Assembly: GCF_035594125.1 (NCBI RefSeq)
Contig: NC_087156.1
Coordinates: forward strand, 13,102,806 to 13,166,805
Direction of reading: 5' to 3'
DNA length: 64,000 nucleotides
Origin: Scylla paramamosain
Taxonomy: Eukaryota > Arthropoda > Malacostraca > Decapoda > Portunidae
Shown: positions 47,511 through 61,500 of the stretch, in pieces
Position numbering within the stretch: the stretch's first letter is position 1
Layout: every line of letters starts with the position of its first letter
Program-made: the position numbers and the translations under genes
Notes under the pieces: generated by a model
Databases searched by the model: none
What the model was told of the DNA's origin: nothing
Seen by the model: only the letters and a program-made list of their open reading frames with translations

Positions 47511-47910
47511 TTTTAACAGAATTTTGTCATCTCGGTACCTATGAAGATGAATAACAAAAAAAAAAAAAACACTCAATAAAGAGTGTTATATGTGGCTTTT
47601 AGCTTTTTGGTAAATAATGATCTTAAAAACACTGATAATACACGTTTCTCGTAATGTCTTTTCGTTTCCCAAAAATAGGGTTCTTTGCATGTATTTAAGC
47701 GTTTTTATTGGTAACATGATCAAAAACACTCAAAATATATATTTTTCCATATTTCTCCATAAAGTGTTTTGCATGCGTTTTAGCGTTTTGTTATATAAGG
47801 AGCTCAAAACACTTAAAGGCAAGTTCTTGGTAAAAATTTATTTTATTTCCATGTAATGTGATTCCCCTGCTTTTTAGTGCTTTATTGCCTATCAAACTCA
47901 AAAACACTCA

Positions 47911-48240
47911 AAAGACACTTTTCTGGTAATGTAATTTTTTTTCCCACATAAAGCTGGTTTCGCATGCAATTTGTGATTTTGGTAACTAAGAATGTGAAAA
48001 GCACTCAAAAGGCGTTTAGGCGTTTTTATAGATAACATGATAAAAAACACCCATATTACATGTTTTTGGTAATTTATTCTGTTTCTCCATAAAGTTTGTT
48101 TTGCATACGTTTTAGCGGTTTGGTATATATGGAGCTCAAAAACATTTAAAACATTCTTGGTAAAAAATGATTTTATTCCAATGAAAAGTGATTGCCCTGC
48201 TTTTAAGTGCTTTATTGCCTATCACGCTTAAAAACACTCA
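47911..48240 (-). repeat. Remnant HOR unit, M12 joined to M3
   Basis: At about 48010 AAAAGCACTCAAAA is followed by GGCGTTTAGGCGTTTTTATA, so M12 is joined to M3 and about 780 bp (M4-M11) are missing. GGCGTTTAGGCGTTT is itself a small duplication at the join. Confidence 0.75.
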
Positions 48241-51200
48241 AAAGACATTTTTTTGGAAATGTCATGTTTTCCAACTTAAATCTGGTTTCGCATAAAATTT
48301 GGGTTTTTGATAACTAAGAATATGAAAAACATTCAAAATACACGAATTTGGAAAGGTTGTTCGGTTTCTCAATTAAGAGTGTTATTCATGAGTTTGAACA
48401 TTTTGTTATCTAGGAAACTTCTCCATATACACGAGTTTTTGCGTTTTTTGCCTTGTTGTTCTTTTGAACTATAATACACTCATTATACACTTTTCTAGCA
48501 ATGTCCCTTTGTTTCCCAATATAGAGTGCTTTGTATCAATTTTAGCATTTTTTTGTAGATAACAAGCTCAAAAACACTCAAAATATACCTTTTTGGTAAT
48601 GTTCTTTTTTCTTCTATTTCTTGATATTGGTTGGTTTGCATCCATTTTTGCGTTTTTCTACGTAAAACACTGGAAAGACACGTTTTCAGTAATTTTGTTT
48701 TGGATTCCCATATAAAGTGAGTTCCTTATTATTTATCAATTTGGTGCTTAACATGCTGAAAAAAAACACTCAAAAGACAGATTTCTGGTAAGGTTGTTTA
48801 ATTTCCTTATTTAGGAGGCTTTGCATGCAGTTTAGGGTTTGGTACATAACAGTCCGAAAAAAAGCTAAAATCAACTTTTTTTTATAATATTCTCTTATCA
48901 AATAATTGCCTTGAATTTTCCCAGAATTTTGGCATTTCGGTATCTATGAAGATGAATAACAAAAAAAAAAAAAATCCTATTTTTTTTATTTTTTTTATTT
49001 TATTTATTTATTTTTATTTTTTTTTTTGTATATAAAGAGTGGGTTTTAGGTTTTTGGTACTTAAACTTAAAAACACTCATAATATACGTTTCTCGTAATG
49101 TCCTTTTGTTTCCCAAACATAAGATTTTTGCATGTATTAAAGTGTTTTTATAAATAACATGATAAAAAATACTCGAAACACATGTTTTTGCTAATTTTAT
49201 TCTGTTTCACCATGAAGTTTGTTTTTGCATACGTTTTAGCGGTTTAGTATATAAGGAGCTCAAAAACACTTGAATGCAAGTTCTTGATAAAAATTGGTTT
49301 TATTCAAATGTAATGTGAGTGCCCTGCTATTTAGTGCTTCATTGCCTATCAGGCTCAAAAACACTCAAAAGAATTTTTTCTGGTAATGTCATTTTTTTCT
49401 CACATAAAGCTGGTTTCGCATGCAATTTGGGGTTTTGGTAACTAAGAATGTGTAAAGCTATCAAAATACACGCATTTAGTAAGGTTGTTCTGTTTCTCAA
49501 TTAGGAATGTTATTCATGAGTTTCAGCATTTTGGTATCTAGGAAACTTCTCCATATCCACAAGTTTTTGCGTGTTTTGCCTTTTGGTTCTTTGGAACTAT
49601 TAAACACTCATTATACACTTTTCTTGCAATGTCCTTTTATTTCCTAATATAGAGTGCTTTGCATCAATTTTCGTGTTTTTTGTAGGTAACAAGCTCGAAA
49701 ACACTCAAAATATACCTTTTTGGTAATATTTTTCTATTTTTTTATATTGGTTGGTTTGCATCCGTTTTAGCGTTTTTCTACGTAAAACACTCAGAAGACA
49801 CGTTTTCAGTAGTTTTGTTTGGATTTCCGTATAGAGCGAGTTCCTTATTTATTTATCGTTTTGGTGCCTAACATTCTGAAAAACACTCAAAAGACAGATT
49901 TCTTTAAAGGTCGTTTAATTTCCTCATATAGGAGGAGGCTTTGCATGCACTTTAGGGTTTGGTATATAACAGTCCGAAAAAAAGCTAAAAATAACTTTTT
50001 TGATAATTTTCTTTTATCATATTATAGCCCGGAATTTTCCCAGAATTTTGGCATCTCGGTACCTATGGAGATGAATAACAAAAAAAAAAAAATCCTATTT
50101 TTTAAATTTTTTATTTATTTATTTTCTAAATAATGAGTGTTATTTGTGGGTTTTAGCTTTTTGGTACTTAAGGAACTAAAAAACAATCATAATACATATT
50201 TCTCGGAATGTCCTTTCGTTTCCCAAACATAAGGTTCTTTGCTTGTATTTAAGCGTTTTTATAGATAACATGATCGAAAACACTCAAAATACATATTTTT
50301 GGTAATGTTATTCTGTTTCTCCATAAAAGGTGTTTTGCATGCGTTTTAGCGTTTTGGTGTGTAATGAGCTCAAAAACACCTAAAAACACGTTCTTGTTAA
50401 AAGATTGTTTATTCCCATGTAATGTGATTGCCCTGCTTTTTATTGGTTTATTGCTCAACACGCTCAAAAACACTCGAAAGACATTTTCTGGTATTATTAT
50501 TTTTTTCCCATATAAAGCTAGTTTTCCATGGAATTTGGGGTTTTGGTAAGTAAGAATGTGAAAAACACTCAAAATACATGCATTTAGTAAGGTTGTTCTG
50601 TTTCTTAAGATTTAAAAGTGGTATTCATGAGTTTCAGCATTTTGGTATGTAAGAAACTTCTCTAATACACACATTTGGTAAGGTAGTTCTGTTTCTCAAT
50701 TAAAAGTGTTACACATGAGATTCAGCATTTTGGTAGGTAAGAAACTTCTTTATGTACTCGAGTTTTTGAGTTTTTTGCCTTGTGGTTCTTGTGAAACTAT
50801 AAAGCACTCATTATACACGTTTCTCGTAATGTCCTTTTCTTTCCTAATATAGAGTGTGTTTCATCCATTTTCGCATTTTTTTTAGGTGACAAGCTCAAAA
50901 TCACATCAAAATATATCTTTTAGGTAATGTTATTCTATTTCTTCAAATAGCGTTTTTCTACGTACGAGTAAATCACTGAAAACACACGTTTTCAGTAATA
51001 TTGTTGAAATTGCTGAAGAAACACTCAAAAGACAGGTTTCTGGTAAAGTCGAGTAATTTCTCAATATAGGTGGCTATGCATGCACTTTAGGGTTTGGTTC
51101 ATAACGCCAGAAAAAAGCCAAAATAATTTTTTTATAATGATTTTTTTTTTACAAAATTTCCCTGAATTTTTCCAGAATTTTGGTATCTCGGTACCTTTTT

Positions 51201-54200
51201 TTTTTTCTCTCTATATAGTGTTATTTGTGTGTTTTATCTTTTTGGTACTTAAGGAACTTAAAAACACTGATAATACACGATTATCTTAATGTCCTTTTCT
51301 TATACAAACAAAGGGTTCTTTACATGTATTTAAGCGTTTTTATAAGTAACATGATCAAAAACACTCAAAATACATAATTTTGGTAAAGTTATTCTGTTTC
51401 TCCATAAAGGGTGTTTTACATGCGTTTTAGCGTTTTGGTATGTAAGGAGTTAAAAAAACTTAAAGGCAAGTTCTTCGTAAAAGTTTGTTTTATTCCAAAG
51501 TTATGTGATTTTTCTGCTTATTAGTGCTTTGTTGCATATCACGCTCAAAAACACTTAAAAGACATTTTTCTGGTAATGTCATTTAAACGTTTTTATTGGT
51601 AACATGGTCAAAAACACTCAAAATACATGTTTTTGGTAATATTCTGTTTCACCATAAAGTGTATTTTGCCTGCGTTTCAGTGTTTTGGTATATAAGGAGC
51701 TGAAAAATACTTAGAGGCAAGTTCTTATTAAAAATTGGTTTAATTCCAATGTAATGTGATTGCCCTGCTTTTTAGTGCTTTATTGCCTAACACGCTCAAA
51801 AACACTCAAAAGACATTTTTTGGTAATGTAATTTTTTTTTCCCACATAAAGTAGGTTTCGCATGCAATTTAATTAGATTGTTCTGTTTCTGAATTAAGAG
51901 TGTTGTTCATGAGTTTCAGCATTTTGGTATCTACGAAACTTCTTCATATACACTATTTTTTGCATTTTTTGCCTTGTGGTTTTTTTTTAACTAAAAAACA
52001 CTCATTATACACTTTTCATACAATGTCCTTTTCTTTCCCATTATAGAGTGCTTTGCATCAATTTTCGTGTTTCTTATAGGTAACAAGCTGAAAAAAACAC
52101 TCAAAATATACCTTTTTGTTAATGTTTTTCTATTTCTTTATATTGATTTGTTTGCATCCGTGTTAGAGTTTTTCTACTTAAAACACTGAGAAGACACGTT
52201 TTCAGTAATTTTGTTTTGAATTACCATATAGAGTGAGTTCCTTATTATTTATAGTTTTGGTGCCTAACATGCTGAACAACACTCAAAAGAGAGATTTCTG
52301 ATAAGGTCGTTTAATTTCCTCATATAAGAGGTTTTGCATGCACTTTAATGTTTGGTACATAACAGTCCGAAAAAAAAGCTAAAATTAACTTTTTCGATAA
52401 TATTCTTTTATCATATAATTGCCCTGAATTTTTCCAGAATTTTGGCATCTCGGTACTTATGAAGAAAAAATAAAAAAAATAAAATAAAAAAATCCTATTT
52501 TTTAATTTTTTCATTGATTTGTTTATTTTTTATCAATAAAGAGTGTTATTTGTGGGATTTACCTTTTTGGTACTTAAGGAACATAAAAACACTCATAATA
52601 CACGTTTCTCGTAATGTCCTTTCGTTTCCCAAACATAAGGTTCTTTGCATGCGTTTTTATAGATAACATGATGAAAAACACTCAAAATACAAGGTTTTGG
52701 TAATGTTATTCTGTTTCTCCATGAAGTGTGTTTTCTATGCGTTTTAGCAGTTTTGTATATAAGGAGCTCAAAAACACTTAAAGGCAAGTTCTTGGTAAAA
52801 AATGGTTTATTCCAATGTAATGTGATTGTCCTGCATTTGAGTGCTTTATTACCTATCACGTTGAAAAACATTCAAAAGATACTTTTCTGGTAAAGTCATT
52901 TTTTTTCCCCACAAAGCTATTTTTGCATGTAATTTGGGGTTTTTGGTAACTAAGAATGTGAAAAGAACTCAAAATACACGCATTTAGTAAGGTTGTTCTA
53001 TTTTTCAATTAAGAGTGTTATTCATGAGTTTCAGCATTTTGATATCTAAAAAATCTCTCCATATACAAGAGTTTTTGCGTTGTTTGCTTTGTGGTTCTTT
53101 TGAACTATAAAACACTCATTATACACTTTTTTTGCAATGTCCTTTTGTTTCCCAATATAGAGTGCTGTGCATCAATTTTCGCGGTTTTTATAGGTAAAAA
53201 ACTCAAAAACACTCAAAATATACCTTTTTGGTAACGCTTTTCTATTTCTTGATATTGGTTGGTTTGCATCCGTTTTAGCGTTTTTTTACGTAAAACACCG
53301 AGAAGACACGTTTTCAGTAACTTTGTTTTGGATTCCCATATAGAGTGAGTTCCTTATTATTTATCGTTTTGGTGCCTAACATGCTAAAAAGATCACAAAA
53401 CACAGATTTCTGGTAAGGTCGTTTAATTTCCTCATATTGGAGGCTTTGCATGCACTTTAGTGTTTGGTACATAACAGTCCGAAAAAAAAAAAGCTGAAAT
53501 TCACTTTTTTGGTAATATTCTTTCATCACATAATTGCCCTGAATTTTCTCAGAATTTTGGCATCTCGGTATCTATGAAGATGAATAACAAAAAAAAAAAA
53601 AAAAATCCTATTTATTTATTTATTTTTTTTTTTCTAAATAAAGAGTGTTATTTGTGAGTTTTAGGTTTTTGGTACTTATGGAACTTATAAAAACACTCAT
53701 AATACACGTTTCTCGTAATGTCCTTTTGTTTCCCAAACATAATGTTCTTTGCATGTACTTAAGCGTTTTTATAGATAACATGATCAAAAACACTTAAAAT
53801 ACATGTTTTTGGTAATGTTATTCTGTTTCTCCATAAAGTTTCTATTGCATGCGTTTAGCCGTTTTTATATATAAGGGGTTAAAAACACTTAAAGGCAAAT
53901 TCTTCGTAAAAGTTGGTTTTATTCTCATGTAATGTGATTATTCTGCTTTATATTGCTTTCTTGCATATCACGCTCAAAAACACTCAAAAGACACTTTTTT
54001 GGTAATGTCATTTTTTTTCCCAAATGAAGTTAGTTTCGCATGTAATTTGGCATTTTTTGTAACTAAGAATGTGAAAAACAATTAAAATACACAATTTAGT
54101 AAGGTAGTTCTGTTTCTCGATTAATAGTGTTATTCATGCATTTCATTCTTTTGGTATGTAAAAATTTCTCTATATACAGGAGTTTTGCGTTTATTGCCTT

Positions 54201-55064
54201 GTGGTTCTTTTAAAACTATAAAACACTCATTATACACGTGTCTCGTAATTTCCTTTTGTTTCCTAATATAGAGTGCTTTACATCCATTTTTGCATTTTTG
54301 TAGGTAACAAGCTCAAAAACATTCAAAATATATTTTTTTGGTAATGTTATTCTATTTCTTCATATAGGATGGTTTGCATCCGCTTTAGCGTTTTTCTACG
54401 TAAAACACTGAAAAGACACGTTTTCAGTAATTTTGTTTTGGATTCACATATTGACTGATTTTCATATTATTTATCGTATATGTGCCTAACATGCTGAAAA
54501 AAAACTGAAAAGACAGGTTTCTGGTAAAGTCGTTTAACTTCCCTATATAGGTGGCTTTCCATGCACTTTAGATTTTGGTACATAACAATCGGAAAAAAAA
54601 AGCTATAATTAACTTTCATGACAATGTTCTTTTTTCACATAAATTCCTTGAATTTTGGCAGAATTTTGGCAATTCGGAACCTATGAAGATGAAAAAAAAA
54701 AATCCCATTTTTTTTATTTTTTTTATTTATTATTTTTTTTTCTAAAACGTTTTATTTGTGGGTTTTAGCTTTTTCGTACTGAAGAATGTCCTTTCGTTTC
54801 CCGAACATAAAATTCTCTTTGCATGTATTTAAGCGTTTTTATATATAACATAATCAGAAACATTATAAATACATGTATTTGGTAATGTTATTCTGTTTCT
54901 CCATAAAATGTATTTTGCATGCGTTCTAGCCTTTTGGTATGTAAGGAGCTCAAAAACACTTAAAGGCAAGTTCTTGGTAAAATTTGGTTTTATTCCTACG
55001 TAATGTGATTGCCCTGGCCTTTAGTGCTTTATTGCGTAACACGCTCAAAAATACTGAAAAGACA

Positions 55065-55536
55065 TGCAAAGCCTCTCATATGAGAAAATTAAAGACCTTA
55101 CCAGAAATCTGTCTTTTGAGTGTTTTTCAGCATGTTAGGCACCAAAACGATAAATAATAAGGAACTCACTCTATGTGGAAATCCAAAAGAAAATGACTGA
55201 AAACGTGTCTTCTCAGTGTTTTACGTAAAAAAACGCTAAAACTGATACAAACCAACCAATATCAAGAAGCAAAACAACATTACCAAAAATGTATATTTTG
55301 AGTGTTCTTGAGCTTGTTACAAAAAAACGCGAAAATGGATACAAAGCATTCTTTATTGGGAAACAAAGGCATATTGCGAAAAAAAGTGTATAATGAATGT
55401 TTTATAGTTCAAAAAAACCACAAGGCAAAAAACGCAAAAACTCTTGTATATGGAGAAGTTTCCTATATACCAAAATGCTGAAACTCATGAATAATACTCT
55501 TAAATGAGAAACAGAGCAACCTTACTAAATGGGTGT
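55065..55536 (+). repeat. Inverted cassette (long, probably ancestral form)
   Basis: This 472-bp forward-polarity island in a reverse array runs M6 end, M7, M8, M9, M10 and M11 in normal order. Its edges are those of the short cassettes (GAAAAGACA | TGCAAAGCCT and GTGT | CATAAACACT). It retains M8-M9 sequence (AACGCTAAAACTGATAC to GGGAAACAAAGGC) and part of M11 that the other copies lack. The simplest reading is an original ~0.5-kb inversion that was later shortened and then copied. Confidence 0.85.
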
Positions 55537-58500
55537 CATAAACACTAAAAGGCAAGTTCTTCGTAAAAGTTGGTTTTATTCCCATGTAATGTGATTGCCC
55601 TGCTTTTTAGTACTTTATTGCCTAACACGCTCAAAAACACTCAAAGACACTTTTCTGGTAATGTCATTTTTTTCCCACATAAAACTAGTTTCGCATGGAA
55701 TTTGGGATTTTGGTAACTAAGAATGTAAAAAAACACACAAAATACACGCATTTAGTAAGGTTGTTTTGTTTCTTGATTAAGAGTGTTATTCATGAGTTTC
55801 AGTATTTTGGTATCTTAGAAACTTCTGCATACAGTCGAGTTTTTGCGTTTTTTGCCATGTGATTCTGGTGAAACTATAAAACACTCATTATACACGTTTC
55901 TCGTTATGTCTTTTTTTTTCTTATATAGAGTGCTTTGCATCCATTTTCCCGTTTTTTTATGTAACAAGCTCAAAAACACACAAAATAAACTTTTTTGGTA
56001 ATGTTATTCTATTTCTTCATATTGGTTGGTTTGCATCCGCTTTAGCGTTATTCTACGTAAATCTTTTAAAAGACACGTTTTCAGTCATTTTGTTTTGGAT
56101 TTCCATATAGATTGACTTTCATATTATTATCGTTTTGTTACCTAACATGCAGAAAAAACACTCAAAAGAGAGATTTCTTGTAAAGTCATTAAATTTCATC
56201 AGATAGGTGGCTTTGCATACAATTTATGGTTTGGAACATAACTCCGAAAAAAAAGGTAAAACTAACTTTTTCGATAATGTTTTTTCCACATAATATCCCT
56301 GAATTTTGGCAGAATTTTGGCATCTTGGTACCTATGAACATCAATAACAAAAAAATAAAAATGCTATTTTTTTTCTCTATAAAGACTGTTATTTGTAGGT
56401 TTTAACGTTTTGGTACTTAAGGAACATAAAAACATTCATAATACACATTTCTCGTAATGTCCTTTCGTTTCCAAAATATGGGGATCTTTGCATGTATTTA
56501 AGCGTTTTTATAGGTAACATGATAAAAAGAAACACTCAAAACACTTATTTTTGGTAATGTTATTCTGCTTCTCCATAAAGGAGTGTTTTGCATGCCTTTT
56601 AGCGATTTGGTATGTAAGGAGCTGAAAAACACTTCAAGGCAAGTTCTTGGTAAAAGTTGGTTTTATTCCAATGTAATATGATTGCCCTGCTTTTTAGTGC
56701 TTTATTGCCTAACACGCTCAAAACACTGAAAAGATACTTCTGGTAATGTCATTTTTTTCCCATATAAAGCTAGTTTCGCATGCTATTTAGGGTTTTGGAA
56801 AAGAATATGAAAAAAAAAACACTCAAAATACACTCATTTGGTAATGTTGTTCTGTTTCTCAAATAAGATTTTTATTCATGAGTTTCAGCATTTTGGTATC
56901 TAAAAAAATTCTTTATATACACGAGTTTTTGCGTTTTTTGCCTTGTGGTTCTTGTGAACCACAAGTTCTTTTGCCCGAAAATAATAAGACACTCATTATT
57001 CATGTTTCTCGTAATGTCCTTTTCTTTCCCAATAGGGAGTGCTTTGCATCCATTTTCGCGTTTTTTGTAGGTAACAAGCTCAAAAACACTCAAAATATAC
57101 CTCTTTGGTAATGTTATTCTATTTCTTCATATTGGTTGGTTTTCATCTGTTTTAGCGTTTTTCTACGTAAAACACCGAAAAGACACGTTTTCAGTAATTT
57201 TTGTTTTCGATTCTCAAAGAATATTGCCAGAATTTTCGGATGAATATTTTCGATGAATAACAAAAAAAAAATATATATATATATTTTCTTTTCTTTTTTT
57301 TCTCTATAAAGAGTGTTATTTATGGGTTTTATCTTTTTTGGTACTTAAGGAACTTAAAAAACACTCATAATACACGTTTCTCGTAATGTCCTATTGTTTC
57401 CCAAAAATAGGCTTCTTTACATGTATTTAAGCGTTTTTATTGGTAATATGATCAAAAACCCTCAAAATACATGTTTTTGGTAATGTTCTTCTGTTTCACC
57501 ATAAAGTGTATTTTGCATCCGTTTTAGTGTTTTGGTATATATGGAGCTCAAAAACACTTAAAGGCAAGTTCATGTTAAAAATTGGTTTTATTCCAATGTA
57601 ATGTGTTTGCCCTGATTTTTAGTGCTTTATTGCCTAACACGCTCAAAAACACTCAAAAGATATTTTTTATAGTAATGTCATTTTTTACCCACATAAAGCT
57701 GGTTTCGCATGCAATTTGGGGTTTTGGTGACTAAGAATGTGAAAAGCACTCAAAATACACGCATTTAGTAAGATTGTTCTGTTTCTCAATTAAGAGTGTT
57801 GTTCCAGAGTTTCAGCATTTTAGAATGTAAGAAACTTCTCTATATACACGAGTTTTTACGTTTTTTGCTTTGTAGTTCTTCTGAAACTATAAAACACTCA
57901 TTTATACACGTTTCTCGTAATGTTCTTTTGCTTCCGAATATAAAGTGCTTTCCATCCATTTTCGCGTTTTTTTTTTTGTAACAAGCTCAAAAACACTCAA
58001 AATATACCTTTTTGGTAATTTTTTTCTATTTCTTCATATTGGTAGGATTGCATCCGTTTTAGCGTTTTTCTACGTAAAACAAAGAAAAAACACGTTTTCA
58101 GCAATTTTGTTTTGGATTCTCATATAGAGTGAGTTCCTTATTATTAATCGTTTTGGTGCCTAACATGCTGAAAAACACTCAAAAAACAGATTTCTGGTAA
58201 GGTCGTTTAATTTTCTCATATAGGAGTCATTGGATGCACTTTAGTGTTTGGTACATAACAGTCCGAAAAAAAGCTAAAATTTTCTTTTTTGATAATTTTT
58301 GTTTTATCATATAATAGCCCTGAATTTTCTCAGAATTTTGGCATCTCAGTACCTATGAAGATTAATAACAAAAAATAAAATCCTATTTTTTTATTTTCTT
58401 ACTTTTTTTCTAAATAAAGATTCTTATTTGTGGGTTTTAACTTTTTGGTACTTAAGGAACTTAAAAACACTTATAATACACGTTTCTCGTAATGTCCTTT

Positions 58501-61500
58501 TGTTTCGGAAACATTAGGTTTTTTGCATGTATTTAAGCGTTTTTATAGATAACATGATTAAAGACACTTAGAATATATGTTTTTGGTAATTTTATTCTGT
58601 TTCTTCATAAAAGGTGTTTTGCATGCGTTTTAGCGTTTTGGTATGTAATGAGTTCAAAAACACTTAAGGCAAGTTCTTGGTAAAAGTTGTTTTTATTCCC
58701 ATGTAATATGATTGTCCTGCTTTTTAGTGCTTTATTGCCTAACACGCTCAAAAACACTCAAAAGACACTTTTTTGGTAATATCATTTTTTTCCCACATAA
58801 AGCTAGTTTTGCATGGAATTTGGGGTTTTGGTAAATAAGAATGTGAAAAAAACTCAAAACACAGGCATTTAGTAAGGTTGTTCTATTTCTTAATTAAAAG
58901 TGTTATTCATGAGTTTCAGCATTTTGGTATGTAAGAAACTTTTCTAATACACACATTTGGTAAAGTATTTTTGTTTCAAAATTAAAAGTGTTATTAATGA
59001 GTTTCAGCTTTTTGATATGTAAGAAACTTCTTTATGTACACGAGTTTTTGAGTATTTTACCTTGTGGTTCTTGTCAAACTATAAAACACTCATACACGTT
59101 TCTCGTAATGTCCTCTTCTTTGCCAATATAAAGTGCTTTCTATCCATTTTTGCATTTTTTGTAGGTAACAAGCTCAATAACACGTCAAAATATATCTTTT
59201 TGGTAATGTTATTCTATTTTTTTTCATATTGGTTGGTTTGCATCCGTTTTAGCGTTTTTCTACGTAAATCACTGAAAAAACACGTTTTAAGTAATATTGT
59301 TGAAATTGCTGAAAAACACTCAAAAGACAGGTTTCTGGTAAAGTCGTGTAATTTCCCCATATAGGTGGATCTGCATGCACTTCAGAGTTTGTACATAACT
59401 CCGGAAAAAAGCTAAATTTTTTTTATAATGATTTTTTTTTACAAAATTTCCATGAATTTTGCCAGAATTTTGACATCTTGGTACCTATGAAGATGAATAA
59501 CAAAAAAAAAAAAAATTTCTCTCTATAAAGAGTTATTTGTGGGTTTTAGCTTTTTGGTAGTTAAGGAACTTAAAAACACCCATAATACACGGATTTCGTA
59601 ATGTCCTTTCATTTTCCAAACATAGGGTTCTTTGCATGTATTTAGGCGTTTTTATAGGTAACTTGATCAAAAACACTCAAAATACATGTTTCTGGTAATG
59701 TTATTCTGTTTCTCCATAAAGGGTGTTTCGCATGCGTTTTAGTGTTTTGGTATGTAAGAAGCTCAAAAACACGTTAAGGTTCTTCGTAAAAGTTGGTTTT
59801 ATTCCCATATGTGATTGCCCTCCTTTTTAGTGCTTTAATGCCTATCACGTTCAAAAACACTGAAAAGACACTTTTCTGGTAATGTCATTTTTTTCCCACA
59901 TAAAGCTAGTTTCGCATGCAATTTTTGGTTTTGGTAACTAAGAATGTGAAAAGCACTCAAAATACATGCATTTGGTATGGTTGTTCTGTATTCTTAATTA
60001 AGAGTGTTATATCTGAGTTTCAGCATTTTGGTATCTAAGAAACTTCTCCATATACACCGAGTTTTCGATTTTTGCCTTGTGGCTGTTGTGAAACTATAAA
60101 ACACTCATTATACACGTTTCTCGTAATGTCCTTTTGTAATCCAATATAGAGTGCTTTCCATCCATTTTCACGTTTTTTGAAAGTAAGTTCAAAAACACTC
60201 AAAATATATCTTTTTGGTAAAGTTATTCTATTTCTCCATATTCGTTGGTTTGCATTCGATTTAGCGTTTTTCTACGTAAAACACTGAAAAGACACTTTTT
60301 TCAGTAATTTTGTGATGGATTCCCACATTGGGTGACTTCCATATTATTTATCATTTTGGTGCCTAACATGCAGAAAAAAAAAAAAAACACACAAAAGAGG
60401 TTTCAGGTAAGGACGTTTAATTTCCCCATATAGGTGGCTTTGCATGCACTTTAGGGTTTGGTACATAATAGTCCGAAAAAAAAGCTAAAATTACCTTTTT
60501 TTCAAAATGTTTTTTTTTCACATAATTTCCCTGAATTTTTATCTTTTTATATTTTTTTTCTATAAACAGTGTTATTTATGGGTTTTAGCTAAATGGTACT
60601 TAAAAAACTTAAAAACACTCCTAATACATGTTTCTCGAAATGTCCTTTAAATTCCAAAAATAAGGTTTTTTGCATGCATTTAAGCGTTTTTGTAGGTAAC
60701 ATGAACAAAAACACTCAAAATACATGTTTTTGTTAATGTTATTCTGTTTCTCCATAAAGGGTGTTTTCCATTCGTTTTAGCGTTTTGGTATATAAGGAGC
60801 TCAAAAACACTTAAAGGCAAGTTCTTAGTAAAAGTTAGTTTTATTCCCATGTAATGTGATTGCCCTGCTTTTTAGTGCTTTATTGCCTATCATGCTAAAA
60901 AAAAATCACTTAAAAGACACTTATCTGGTAATGTCATTTTTTTCCCACATAAAATTTGGGGTTTTGGTAACTAAGAATGTGAAAAACACTCAAAAAACAC
61001 ACATTTGGTAAGGTTGTTCTTTTTCTCAATTTAGAGTGTTATTCAGGAGTTTCAGCATTTTGGTATCTAAGAAACTTCCCCATATATATGAGTTTTTCCG
61101 TTTTTTGCCTTGTGCTTCTTGAGAATCTATAAAACACTCATTATACACGTTTCTCGTAATGTCCTTTTGTTAACCAATAGAGAGAGCTTTGCATCCATTT
61201 TCGCGTTTTTTATAAGTAAAAAGCTAAAAAAAACACTCAAATTATACCTTTTTGGTAATCTTATTCTATTTCTTTATATTGGTTGGTTTGCATCCGTTTT
61301 AGCGTTTTTCTACGTAAAACACAAAAAAGACACGTTCAAAGTAATTTTGTTTTGGATTCCCACATAGAATAACTTCAATATTTATTGTTTTGGTGACTAA
61401 CATGCTCAAAACACTAAAAACACAGGTTTCTCGTAAAGTCGTTTAATTTCCCCATATAGTTGGCTTTGCATGCACTTTATGGTTTGGTACATAACAGTCC

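Larger units (their letters stand above)
44192..55064 (-). repeat. Satellite array block 9, reverse polarity
   Basis: Reverse-polarity units end, by M1, at about 44858, 46806, 47910, 48240, 49366, 50475, 51557, 51808, 52872, 53986 and 55056. Irregular members are an out-of-phase piece within 44859-46806, a 330-bp remnant (47911-48240) and a 251-bp remnant (51558-51808). 44192-45290 is a direct copy of about 61312-62410. 51040-55060 is a direct copy of palindrome A's right arm plus one extra HOR unit. No genes were seen. Confidence 0.9.

Noticed and set aside
56942..56965. Rho-independent terminator
   Set aside because: The stem-loop is in non-coding eukaryotic satellite, no T-run follows directly, and it is explained by a duplicated inverted M10 segment.
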